Part shown: piece after piece, positions 53,548 through 61,961 of the stretch | Layout: every line of letters begins with the position of its first letter | How positions within the stretch are numbered: position 1 is the first letter of the stretch | Source: Bacillus sp. FJAT-27445 | GTDB lineage: Bacteria; Bacillota; Bacilli; Bacillales; Cytobacillaceae | Assembly: GCF_001510665.1 (NCBI RefSeq) | Contig: NZ_LMTI01000006.1 | Coordinates: forward strand, 57,384-121,383 | Length of the DNA stretch: 64,000 nt | Reading direction: 5' to 3' | Position numbers and translations under genes: made by a program | Notes under the pieces: generated by a model | Seen by the model: the letters and a program-made list of their open reading frames with translations, nothing else | The model's database searches: none | Told to the model about the DNA's origin: nothing

Positions 53548-54615
53548 ATGAAGATTAAGAAGAAGGTTCTAGCTATTTCATTATCAGGGCTGATGGCTTT
53601 TGGCGGAATTACTGCGGTTGGCCTGCCGGCTAGCGCAGTGGGCAATGGCCCGAGTGCTGGGAATGGGTCCATCCAGACATCGATTTTACATACTTATGAC
53701 AGTATGGTTTCGTACCTGAAAACCCAGGACGCAAAGCAGGCTGCAATGGAACTTGAAATCATCGGCAAAACGGTGAAGGGCCGGGATATTTACATGGCGA
53801 AATATGTTTCCAACCCTGCTAATCCGACCATCCTGTTCCTGACGCAGCAGCATGGCAATGAATAGCTTACAACCGAAGGAGCGTTGGAATTTATCAAGCA
53901 TTTGGGGACAGGGAAAACAAAGGACGTGCTGAAAAATGTAAACGTTCTCATTATCCCGATGCTGAATGCGGATGGCGCAATGGGCGATGTGAATTTCTCA
54001 TTAGATAATTACCTTGCAGACGGCGGCCGCCACTTAACCCGTTACAATGCCAATGAAGTGGACTTAAACCGGGAGCATGACAAAGCGATATCTGCAATGG
54101 AACCTGAAGTGCGCGCGCTCCATGAAAATGTTTTCCAAAAGTACAAAATTGATTATATGATTGACCTGCACCACCAGGGTACGAGGAGTGAAACGGAAGG
54201 AGAACTTGTTTCCGGCTCCATCCTCTATCCGACGAACTCAAATGTCAAACCTGAGGTTCTTGAAAAATCCAAGAAGCTTGGGGCCATTGTCTATAATAAA
54301 CTTGAAAGCAAGGGCTGGGGACATATCGGCAAATATGTTGGAGGCTCCGAGGAAAGAATCGGACGAAATGGAGCTGCTGTTCGTTACGGTATTTCAACAC
54401 TCCTTTTTGAAATGCGCGGGATGTCCGACCATTACATTGAATCCTATGCCCTCGGCCAAAAGAGCAATGGCTATCTCATCAAACAAACGGTCGAAACCTT
54501 GGATGCAACCGTAAACGCAATAGCCGACGGGTCTATTGAAACAACAGACACAAGCTTCTGGGACACCCTCCCTGAACAAAAGAATAGGGCGTCTGAAGAA
54601 GAAGCGGACGAATAG
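53548..54615 (+). pseudogene. Secreted M14 zinc carboxypeptidase with in-frame amber codon
   Basis: A single frame of 356 codons is interrupted only by TAG at 53863-53865. The N-terminus is a signal peptide (KVLAISLSGLMAFGGITAVG ... PASA). The M14 zinc motif HxxE is present as QQHGNE, and the stop is the very next codon, where homologues have proline or similar. The second zinc histidine (DLHHQGTRSE) and the catalytic glutamate region (LLFEMRG) are intact downstream. The upstream half alone lacks the active site. Explanations are a recent nonsense mutation, a sequencing error, or suppression. A terminator follows at 54655. Confidence 0.8.
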
Positions 54616-54654
54616 GGAATACAAGGACACGGAACTGTTAAGGATACACAAAGT

Positions 54655-54691
54655 AAACCCAAACTCACCAACTGGCGGGTTTGGGTTTTTT
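54655..54691 (+). terminator. Rho-independent terminator
   Basis: Perfect 10-bp stem AAACCCAAAC/GTTTGGGTTT with following T run. It is downstream of the carboxypeptidase gene. The remaining gap to 54999 contains nothing I recognise. Confidence 0.85.
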
Positions 54692-54999
54692 GATTGTGAA
54701 ATGAAAACCCAGGGCAGGCCCGCGAAGGCAGAGAGGGGGGTATTGTTTGTTCATTAAATTAGGGGAAGGCGGCTTGGGGGCCGCCTATGTTTGTACCAAA
54801 TTACTTTTGAAGAAAAGATTGGGTGTTTGTCCGAACAAAGATCATAGCTCCAACAAAAATTTGAATTAATGCCGAAACCAGAGAGTGTATTGCTCGAACA
54901 ACGCTGCCTGCATTTATTAGTATAGGCCTCAATTATTAAGATTGTTTTAACATGTTATGAAATTTTCTTGTAAAAATGATTAATAAATTCAGGCTTATT

Positions 55000-55898
55000 T
55001 TATGAGTTGCGACTTTTCAGGACTTCCTGGAGGCGGTCAGGGAAGTTGGTGAACATGCCTGTTACGCCCCAGTCCAATAGTTTTTCCATATCGGCTGTTT
55101 CGTTAACTGTATATGGATGGATCAGAAGGCCGCTGTCTCGGACCTTTTGTACATAGGCTTCATCAATTTTGCCATAATTCATGCCAAGTCCGATGCTATA
55201 AGATTTGTACTCTTCCAGCTCTTCATCTGTCAAAGTCGCTGGCTCTTCGTACCAGAGCAGTTGGACCAATGGAATGGTTGGATCCATTTCGCGGACCATT
55301 TTCAGGCTGTCCGCGCTGAATGATTGAACGATGACTTTGCTGGAAGGCACATTTTTCCCTGTCAATTTATACTCGTTCAGGATTTCCACTAGTTTTTCTT
55401 CCATGCCAGGGTAAACTTCGGGAGATTTTGTTTCAATGTAATAGCGGGCGCCTGTACCGAATGTTTCAATGACTTCCTGAATGTCGGAACTTTAAGGCCG
55501 AAGTACTCAGGCTTAGCATACTCCGGATATTTCTCATTGAACCAGGAACCAGCATCAAGCTGTTTGATTTCCGCGAGCGTAAAGTCTTTTACATGACCGG
55601 TTCCGTTGGTTGTACGCTCCAACGTTTCATCATGCATGGCAATCAGTTCGCCATCTTTTGTCATTTGGAGGTCAATTTCTATGTAGTCACCTTTCATTTG
55701 CTGGCCGAGCTTGTAGGCAAGAAGCGTATGCTCAGGAGCATTGCCCGATGCACCGCGATGCGCAACATTCAGGATTTTGTTGGGATTAAGAGAAGGCTTA
55801 ATCAATTCCGCCGCCTGTACCTGGCTCACTACTCCAGTTCCAATACCGATAACTGCCGCAGACATCATGACATTTCTAAAAAAACTTTTCATCAACAT
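55000..55898 (-). pseudogene. glpQ: Secreted glycerophosphodiester phosphodiesterase, frameshifted
   Basis: It is read on the minus strand from 55898. There is a signal peptide (ending VQAAE), then the GDPD catalytic motifs [28 protein letters not shown] and [13 protein letters not shown], up to FGLKVPT. The frame is then lost near 55480-55484. A shift of one base restores [20 protein letters not shown] and the rest (VQSFSADSLK, LLIHPYTVNETADM, GVTGMFTNFPDRL), which matches Bacillus GlpQ from end to end. So one base is missing. Intact GlpQ cleaves glycerophosphodiesters and teichoic acid. It is either a pseudogene or a sequencing error. Confidence 0.85.
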
Positions 55899-56021
55899 TT
55901 AAAATCCCTCCATTCATTAGTCACTTAAAGCTTAATAAACGTAAATGAATAGAGTGTGAAGGGGGAATAACAATATCGTTACAAAATTGTAAATAGTGAA
56001 AATGTTATTTGTATGCACTGA

Positions 56022-56065
56022 TGTTGGCTGCCTTGGTGTATGGCCAATTTTCTCTCAAAAGGGGG
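56022..56065. repeat. Dispersed repeat, partial copy 3
   Basis: GGTGTATGGCCAATTTTCTC, a shortened relative of the repeat at 52171 and 53164, with a one-base deletion in GGGCC. Confidence 0.55.
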
Positions 56066-56243
56066 ATTAAAAGTCGAACCCGTAAGAACCGCTGCCATGC
56101 TTCAATAAGAAGTAAACGCGAATATTTTCCAGTTGCCATCCTCTTTTATCATGGCAAGTTCCGCATCTCTTTGTTCTCCTGAACTAAATATGAGAGTAGC
56201 ATATATGGTTATCATGTCATTTTCGGCTTTTACTTCTTGCCTT

Positions 56244-56882
56244 CGGTTGTCAGAAATCATAGCTTATTCTGACAGCCCAACCTGATTTTCGCCTTCGGTT
56301 GTCAGAAATCCGGGCTTATTCTGACAACCCACCCTAATTTTCGGCTTCGGTTGTCAGAAATCATGGCTTATTCTGACAGCCCAACCTGATTTTCACCTTC
56401 GGTTGTCAGAAATCCGGGCTTATTCTGACAACCCAACCTGATTTTCGGCTTGGGTTGTCAGGAAACATGGCTTATTCTGACAACCCACCCTGATTTTTCG
56501 CCTTCTGTTGTCAGAAATCATGGCTTATTCTGACAACCCAACCTGATTTTTGCCTTCGGTTGTCAGAAATCGGGGCTTATTCTGACAACCCAACCTGATT
56601 TTCGCAATGGGTTGTCAGGAAACATGGCCTATTCTGACAACGCAACTTGATTTTCGCCCTCGGTTGTCAGGAATCATGGCTTATTCTGACAACCCAACCT
56701 GATTTTCGCCTTCGGTTGTCAGAAATCATGGCTTTTTCTGACAACCCAACCTGGTTTTTCGCCTTGGGTTGTCAGAAATCCGGTCTTATTCTGACAACCC
56801 AACTTGATTTTCGCCTTCGGTTGTCAGGAAACATGGCTTATTCTGACAACCTAACCTGGTTTTTCGCCTTCGGTTGTCAGAA
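56244..56882. repeat. Tandem hairpin array, 13 copies, 52-53 bp period
   Basis: GGTTGTCAG starts at 56244, 56297, 56349, 56401, 56453, 56506 (TGTTGTC variant), 56558, 56610, 56662, 56714, 56767, 56819 and 56872. Each full unit contains GGTTGTCAGAA, an 11-base loop and TTCTGACAACC, then a 19-base linker (CAACCTGATTTTCGCCTTC). Twelve units are complete and the last is truncated. The stems are conserved more than the loops. An ORF (56647-56970) through it is an artefact. Confidence 0.95.
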
Positions 56883-56894
56883 ATCATATCCTCT

Positions 56895-56957
56895 GGGTAT
56901 TTACAGTCTGGCTGTTGGGTGGGGAGCCCGGTGTATGGGCCAATTTTTCCAAAAAAA
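56895..56957. repeat. Dispersed repeat, partial copy 4
   Basis: GGGTATTT ... CGGTGTATGGGCCAATTTTT, matching the right part of the repeats at 52171 and 53164. It directly abuts the end of the 52-bp hairpin array. Confidence 0.65.
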
Positions 56958-57001
56958 AGCTTTAGTGTAGAAAATGCAGTGGCTTTTGGCCGAAAATAAA
57001 C

Positions 57002-57037
57002 AAGAAGGAGTGGGGAATTATATCCTGGCTCCTTCTT
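57002..57037 (+). terminator. Weak terminator-like hairpin
   Basis: AAGAAGGAG pairs with CTCCTTCTT, followed only by TAG. It lies before the kinase gene and may insulate it from upstream transcription. Confidence 0.4.
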
Positions 57038-57109
57038 TAGTATGGTTTTCTTGTATTAACGCACTTTTCAAAAAACGGTGAATCTAGTATTGTTGGGATA
57101 TGGGGATGG

Positions 57110-58816
57110 GTGAAGACTATGCTAAATCTTAGTACACAGAAGAGATTGTTTATCATGTTTTTGGTTGTGGCGTTGATTCCGATGCTGACGCTAGGGGCCA
57201 TTTCCTATTATCAGTCTTCAAGAGTGGTGAATGGCAAGCTATCAAACTACAATCATTTTGCCGGCGAAAAGATTAAAACGCAGCTTGATCAAATTTTGGA
57301 AGATATGTATTTTAGCGCAGCGGAAATCAAGCAGTATTTAGCGGATAATACGTCTGTTAATTTACAGCATGAGGAGCCGCGAACGTATGAGGACTTTAAA
57401 GAAGTGGATAATTTGCAGAGGCTTCTGCAGGCGCATAAAAAGTCGAACATCCGCGGTATCTATATCATTACTTCGTCAGGCTATTTCTACGGTGATTACG
57501 ATTTTAAAATGAAAGAATTTAAGATGCAGGATATTTGGAAAAGGACAATTTGGAGCGGCGACTCGGAAATCGGGATTTATCAGCCGAACCATCTTAAAGA
57601 TAATCAGGTTGATCATATCCTTGGCTTAATTGTGCCATTGAAGTTTTCCTACGGCGTATTAAATAACAGCTATCTATTAATCGAAACGGATATTGACGAT
57701 GTATTTCACTTGATGGAGGTGCTAGAGGAGGATCTCCAATCCAGGATAACGATTCGAAATGAGATGGGCCAGCCGCTTTATCATTCAAAAAGTGCGGAGG
57801 CAGACACGGTCGACGATATTCTATGGAAAGAGAATACAAACATTAATAATTGGGAGGTTGAGATCCGCGTACCCCGCGACAAGTTTTATGAATCTTCCCA
57901 AGTTATATTAAAAATAGTATTTATAGGAGTTTTGATCGCTACTATCCTGGCCCTCATTCTTTCTTATGTCTTTTCCAATCAGTTTTCAAAACGGATTTTT
58001 ATGCTGAAATGGGCGATTGATGAAGTAAGTAAAGGAATCTTCGACACAAAGTTATTGTCTGACGATAAGAAGGATGAAATTGGAAAACTAGGCAGCCATT
58101 TTAACCGGATGGTTGAGAAAATCAAGCAATTGATGGAAGAGGTAAGGGAGAAAGAATCAACCAAGCGCGAAGCTGAAATGAAAGCGATTCATTATCAAAT
58201 TAATCCGCATCTTCTTTTTAACACGTTAAATACGATCCAATGGAAAGCCCGGATGGATGGGAATGTGGAAATCGGAAAGATGCTCATCCATCTGACGAAA
58301 GTGCTGGAAGAAAACTTGAATTCTACGATTGATTTAATTCCGTTAAAAGAAGAGTTAAAGACGCTTCAGCATTTCTTTGCCATTCAAGAATTACGATATG
58401 GGAAAAACTTTACCTTTTCATTGAAAATGGACGAGCAGTTTGAAAAAGGGCTGATTCCAAGAATGACCTTGCAGCCGATGCTCGAAAATATTTTTTTCCA
58501 TGCATTTGAGGATGGGACGGGGACGATTGGCCTCGAGTTTTTAGAGACTCTTTCTTATTTTCGGCTCGTTTTAAAGGACAATGGAAAAGGGATTCCTCCG
58601 GAAAAGCTGAGTGCATTATTTACACGGCCAAATGAGAAAAAGCGCGGAGGGATCGGCTTATATAATGTGAAGCAAAAGTTTTATATCCATTATGGGACTG
58701 ATTTTCACATAAATACGGATTCTGTGGCTGGCGACGGAACCACGATTACGATAACTTGGCCAAAGAGGTGGGTGGATGAGGATGAATACAGCAGCCATAA
58801 AAGTATTAATTGTTGA
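57110..58816 (+). CDS. YesM-type sensor histidine kinase
   Basis: The 568-residue membrane kinase has helix 1 at about 14-35, a large extracellular sensor domain (residues 36-265), and helix 2 near 268-290. HAMP follows (SKRIFMLKWAIDEVSKGIFD), then the His_kinase domain with phospho-acceptor in AIHYQINPHLLFNTLN (about residue 361). The HATPase_c domain shows LENIFFHAFED, DNGKGIPPE and GGIGLYNV. It faces outside and probably senses a carbohydrate. GTG 57110 and ATG 57119 are both possible starts. It overlaps the response-regulator gene by 41 bases. Confidence 0.93.
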   Translation: MKTMLNLSTQKRLFIMFLVVALIPMLTLGAISYYQSSRVVNGKLSNYNHFAGEKIKTQLDQILEDMYFSAAEIKQYLADNTSVNLQHEEPRTYEDFKEVDNLQRLLQAHKKSNIRGIYIITSSGYFYGDYDFKMKEFKMQDIWKRTIWSGDSEIGIYQPNHLKDNQVDHILGLIVPLKFSYGVLNNSYLLIETDIDDVFHLMEVLEEDLQSRITIRNEMGQPLYHSKSAEADTVDDILWKENTNINNWEVEIRVPRDKFYESSQVILKIVFIGVLIATILALILSYVFSNQFSKRIFMLKWAIDEVSKGIFDTKLLSDDKKDEIGKLGSHFNRMVEKIKQLMEEVREKESTKREAEMKAIHYQINPHLLFNTLNTIQWKARMDGNVEIGKMLIHLTKVLEENLNSTIDLIPLKEELKTLQHFFAIQELRYGKNFTFSLKMDEQFEKGLIPRMTLQPMLENIFFHAFEDGTGTIGLEFLETLSYFRLVLKDNGKGIPPEKLSALFTRPNEKKRGGIGLYNVKQKFYIHYGTDFHINTDSVAGDGTTITITWPKRWVDEDEYSSHKSINC

Positions 58817-59534
58817 TGATGATACGATTGTGCGCCGGGGATTAGCGGCCACGGTCGATTGGGAAAGGTTTGGGATGACTGTGGTCGGCGATGCCCCGAA
58901 TGGAAAACGGGGCTGGGAGGAATTTTTGCGCCACGAACCGGATGTTGTCATTACCGATATCGTCATGCCGGAGGAGAATGGACTGGAGTTCTCACAGAAA
59001 ATAAAAGTCAGCAGGCCGCAGACGAAAATTCTGCTGCTCAGCTGCCATAAGGATTTTGATTATGCCCAAGCGGGCTTAAAGCTGGGCGCATCAGGCTATT
59101 TATTAAAAACAGCCTTCGATGATGAAGAGCTAAACCAATTTCTGGCCGCTTTTCAAAGCGAACTGTCAGAACCCGCCTCAAAGGAAGAACCAGATTTTTC
59201 AGGCCATCCAAAGGTTATTCAACAAGCGATTGAGTATATTGCCAGGAATTTATCAAACCCGATGACCGTAGAAGGCATTGCCGATGACGTAGGAATGAGT
59301 AGAAGCCATTTAAGCACGTTATTTAAGAAAAATTTGGGCTGCGGCATCCATTCCTTTATTGAAGAAAAACGTCTCCAGCTTGCAAAACAGCTATTAAAGG
59401 GATCTGACATTAATATTCAAGAGGTTGGAGAGCAAATTGGCATTCAGGACGCTAAATATTTCAGCAAATGGTTTAAACGGTGCACCGGCATCCCGCCATC
59501 TGATTACCGAATCAAACAAAAAGACGGGAATTAG
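58776..59534 (+). CDS. AraC-type response regulator (YesN-like)
   Basis: This is a 252-residue two-component regulator. The receiver domain has acidic residues VDDD at 13-16, the phospho-acceptor Asp61 in VVITDIVMP, and Lys111 in GYLLKTAF. A C-terminal AraC DNA-binding domain covers about residues 150-250 (VEGIADDVGMSRSHLSTLFKK, IQEVGEQIGIQDAKYFSKWFK, GIPPSDYR). It is shorter than many YesN proteins. ATG 58776 follows GAGGTG inside the kinase gene, so translation is coupled. It likely activates the transporter genes downstream. Confidence 0.93.
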   Translation: MRMNTAAIKVLIVDDDTIVRRGLAATVDWERFGMTVVGDAPNGKRGWEEFLRHEPDVVITDIVMPEENGLEFSQKIKVSRPQTKILLLSCHKDFDYAQAGLKLGASGYLLKTAFDDEELNQFLAAFQSELSEPASKEEPDFSGHPKVIQQAIEYIARNLSNPMTVEGIADDVGMSRSHLSTLFKKNLGCGIHSFIEEKRLQLAKQLLKGSDINIQEVGEQIGIQDAKYFSKWFKRCTGIPPSDYRIKQKDGN

Positions 59535-59602
59535 CTAACAAAAAGACGAATTTTAATAAAACCGGAGAAAATTGCACGAAAATTCAAACAAATAGAAGTG
59601 TT

Positions 59603-59645
59603 TAACCGCTTTCAGGAAAGATACAATGAAAGCGGTTACTTTTTT
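59603..59645 (+). terminator. Terminator between regulator and transporter genes
   Basis: Perfect 12-bp stem TAACCGCTTTCA/TGAAAGCGGTTA with following CTTTTTTAA. It separates the kinase/regulator transcript from the transporter operon, and its right arm overlaps a cre site. Confidence 0.85.
59626..59640 (+). promoter_or_regulatory. cre site (CcpA carbon catabolite control)
   Basis: ATGAAAGCGGTTACT fits the cre consensus WTGNAANCGNWNNCW at every defined position. It lies 36 bases before the binding-protein start and inside the terminator stem. Catabolite repression of a sugar transporter is expected in Bacillota. The function of this site is inferred. Confidence 0.65.
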
Positions 59646-59676
59646 AATAGTCAAAAAATTAGAAAAGAGGGGTCGT

Positions 59677-60930
59677 ATGAAGAAAAGGAATTTATGTTTT
59701 ACTCTGCTAATCGCAATCGCTCTCTTGTTGAGCGCGTGCAGTTCGAACACTTCGTCCGGAGCGGAGAAAAAGGACAAAAAAACAGTTTTGCGCTTTGCCA
59801 CTTGGGATGCAGGGAATACACTGAAAATCCAGGAGGATATCGCAAAAGCTTTTGAAAAAGAAAATAAAGATGTAAAGGTGCAGGTTGAGGCTTACGGAGA
59901 TGGGTTTGATCAAAAGATTGCCGCCTCATTCGGGGCAAAAAATCCCCCAGATGTGATGTATATGTGGGATTTTACGACATACCACCAATCGCTTGAACCG
60001 CTTGATGGATATACAGAGGAAGATTCCGATCTCAACATGGACGATTTTTACGAGGGTCTGTTCAACTATTCAAAAGTGGACGGAAAACTATATGGAATGC
60101 CGGCCGGCTTCTCCACAATGGTTGTCTATTATAATAAAAAGCTGTATGACGAGGCGGGGATTTCTTATCCTCAGGATGGCTGGACATGGGACGATTTTCA
60201 AGAGAATGCCAAGAAGCTAACGGATAAAAGCAAGAAACAATATGGCTTTGCTGTAACGTCCGAGCCGGATCCGTACGATTTGCAAGGTTTGGTTTGGAGC
60301 AACGGCGGCAGCTTTATCTCGGATGACGGCAAGAATATTGATGGAATTATGAATAGTAAAGAAACGGTTGATGCGCTGCAAATGTACGGTGATATGGTGA
60401 AGGAGGGAATCGCTGTTTCGACGGGCGGGGCAAATCAACAAAGCGCCAGCGAGATTTTCAAAGCGAACAAACTCGGAATGCTTATCAATGGCGTTTGGTC
60501 AGTACAAGGTTATAAAGATGCAAAGGTAGACTTTGGAACGGTGATGATGCCCGCGTTTGGTTCCAAGCCTGTAAAAGGATTGATTAACTCGTCGTCGATT
60601 TCAATCGCGAAAGATTCAAAGCAAAAAGAGTTGGCCTGGAAGTTTGTAAAATTCTTCTCTTCCGAAGAGGCAATCAAGATGAGAACAGCAGACCTGCCTG
60701 TCCGCAAAAGTGTTGTTGAAGAAACAAAAGTAACGGAAGATCCATTGTATAAGCCATTCTACACCATGCTGGAAAAAGCGGATAATTCACCGGCATTCCT
60801 ATTAAATAAAAATTGGAACGAGGTTAACCGCAACCTGTCCGCCGCCATAAATGCGGCCATGATTGGACAGGATACAAAGCCATTGCTCGATAAAGCCGTG
60901 AAGGATTCGGAGAAATATTTATCTAAATAA
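59677..60930 (+). CDS. Sugar ABC transporter substrate-binding lipoprotein (family 1)
   Basis: This is a 417-residue extracellular binding protein. The lipoprotein signal ends LLSAC with Cys21 as the lipidation site. The mature domain matches bacterial extracellular solute-binding family 1: VLRFATWDAGNTLKIQEDIAKAF, PPDVMYMWDFTTY, YGMPAGFSTMVVYYNKKLYDEAG and WKFVKFFSSEEAI. It captures an oligo- or monosaccharide for the two permeases downstream. ATG 59677 follows AGAGGGG; the longer frame from 59626 starts within the terminator and is rejected. No ATPase gene is present, so a shared MsmX-type ATPase is likely. Confidence 0.93.
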   Translation: MKKRNLCFTLLIAIALLLSACSSNTSSGAEKKDKKTVLRFATWDAGNTLKIQEDIAKAFEKENKDVKVQVEAYGDGFDQKIAASFGAKNPPDVMYMWDFTTYHQSLEPLDGYTEEDSDLNMDDFYEGLFNYSKVDGKLYGMPAGFSTMVVYYNKKLYDEAGISYPQDGWTWDDFQENAKKLTDKSKKQYGFAVTSEPDPYDLQGLVWSNGGSFISDDGKNIDGIMNSKETVDALQMYGDMVKEGIAVSTGGANQQSASEIFKANKLGMLINGVWSVQGYKDAKVDFGTVMMPAFGSKPVKGLINSSSISIAKDSKQKELAWKFVKFFSSEEAIKMRTADLPVRKSVVEETKVTEDPLYKPFYTMLEKADNSPAFLLNKNWNEVNRNLSAAINAAMIGQDTKPLLDKAVKDSEKYLSK

Positions 60931-60937
60931 ATTGGCA

Positions 60938-60972
60938 AAGGCTCCACAACCACCAAAGTGTTGTGGAGCCTT
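60938..60972 (+). promoter_or_regulatory. Intercistronic stabilising hairpin
   Basis: Perfect 13-bp stem AAGGCTCCACAAC/GTTGTGGAGCCTT with a 9-base loop, followed by A7 not T. It lies between the binding-protein and permease genes. Such stems commonly protect the upstream message and give more binding protein than permease. Confidence 0.75.
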
Positions 60973-60996
60973 AAAAAAAGCAGGAGGAGGCATTCG

Positions 60997-61944
60997 ATGA
61001 AATCCGGCTTAAGTATTGGCACAGCACCCCCGGCACTTCAGCATAAGAAGAAAATAAAATGGGGCCAATTGGTCCCCTATCTGTTTATTGCACCGTGGAT
61101 CATTGGCTTTGTTGTGTTTACCATTGGACCGTTATTGTTTTCACTTGTGATTAGTTTTTTTGATTGGCCGATTGTCGGGGAAGTCACATTTGTTGGCCTT
61201 TCGAACTACATAACGATGTTTACTGATGACCCGCTGTTTTGGCATTCCTTATGGATCACAGTGAAATATGCGATGATTTTCGTCCCATTGAATATTACTT
61301 TGGCCTTATTGTTGGCTGTTTTACTGAATCAAAAGGTAAAGGGCAGCTCGCTTTTTCGGACGTTTTTCTATGTTCCCTCCGTTATTTCCGGCGTTGCGCT
61401 GGCGATGATCTGGCGGACGGTTTTTGATGGCGAATACGGTATATTGAACTACTTGCTTTCGTTAATTGGCATTGAGGGGCCAGGATGGCTGAGTGACGCA
61501 AAGTGGGCACTCAGTGCGATGGTCATCGCCAGTTTATGGGGCCAGGGGACGATGATGTTGATTTTCCTGGCGGGTTTGAAAAATATTCCCCAGGATTTAT
61601 ACGAGGCAGCAGAAATTGATGGGGCCGGAAAGCTCTATAAATTTTTCAAGATTACCGTTCCCTTGTTATCGCCGACGATTCTTTTCAATTTGATTATGAC
61701 GATTATCGGAGCGTTTCAAACTTTGACGCTTGCACTTGTATTGACAGGCGGCGGCCCGATGCAGTCGACCTATTTCTATGCAATGTATGTGTACGAGAAT
61801 GCGTTCAAATATTACAAAATGGGCTATTCATCAGCCAATGCGTGGATCATGTTCCTTATTGTACTGACTTTAACGATGCTGGTCTTTAAATCATCGAGTA
61901 TGTGGGTGTTTTACGAAAGTGAAGTAAAAAATAAAGAAAAGTAA
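60997..61944 (+). CDS. Sugar ABC transporter permease (MalF/UgpA-like)
   Basis: The 315-residue membrane protein has six helices. Typical motifs are LVPYLFIAPWIIGFVVFTIGPLLFS at the N-terminus and the EAA loop LYEAAEIDGAGKLYKFFKITVPLLSP that contacts the ATPase. ATG 60997 follows AGGAGGAGG; the earlier GTG 60958 lies inside the hairpin and is not used. It pairs with the MalG-like permease 17 bases downstream. Confidence 0.93.
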   Translation: MKSGLSIGTAPPALQHKKKIKWGQLVPYLFIAPWIIGFVVFTIGPLLFSLVISFFDWPIVGEVTFVGLSNYITMFTDDPLFWHSLWITVKYAMIFVPLNITLALLLAVLLNQKVKGSSLFRTFFYVPSVISGVALAMIWRTVFDGEYGILNYLLSLIGIEGPGWLSDAKWALSAMVIASLWGQGTMMLIFLAGLKNIPQDLYEAAEIDGAGKLYKFFKITVPLLSPTILFNLIMTIIGAFQTLTLALVLTGGGPMQSTYFYAMYVYENAFKYYKMGYSSANAWIMFLIVLTLTMLVFKSSSMWVFYESEVKNKEK

Positions 61945-61961
61945 GGAGGTGCCGATTCCGG

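Noticed and set aside
53863-53865. Pyrrolysine or other programmed recoding at the amber codon
   Set aside because: No such machinery is expected in Bacillaceae and none is visible. Mutation or sequence error is simpler.
56244-56882. CRISPR array
   Set aside because: The segments between repeats are near-identical linkers and loops, not unique spacers, the repeat is itself a full hairpin unit, and there are no cas genes nearby.
56647-56970. 107-codon ORF with 17-residue repeats
   Set aside because: It is only the translation of the 52-bp hairpin array and has no ribosome site or domain.
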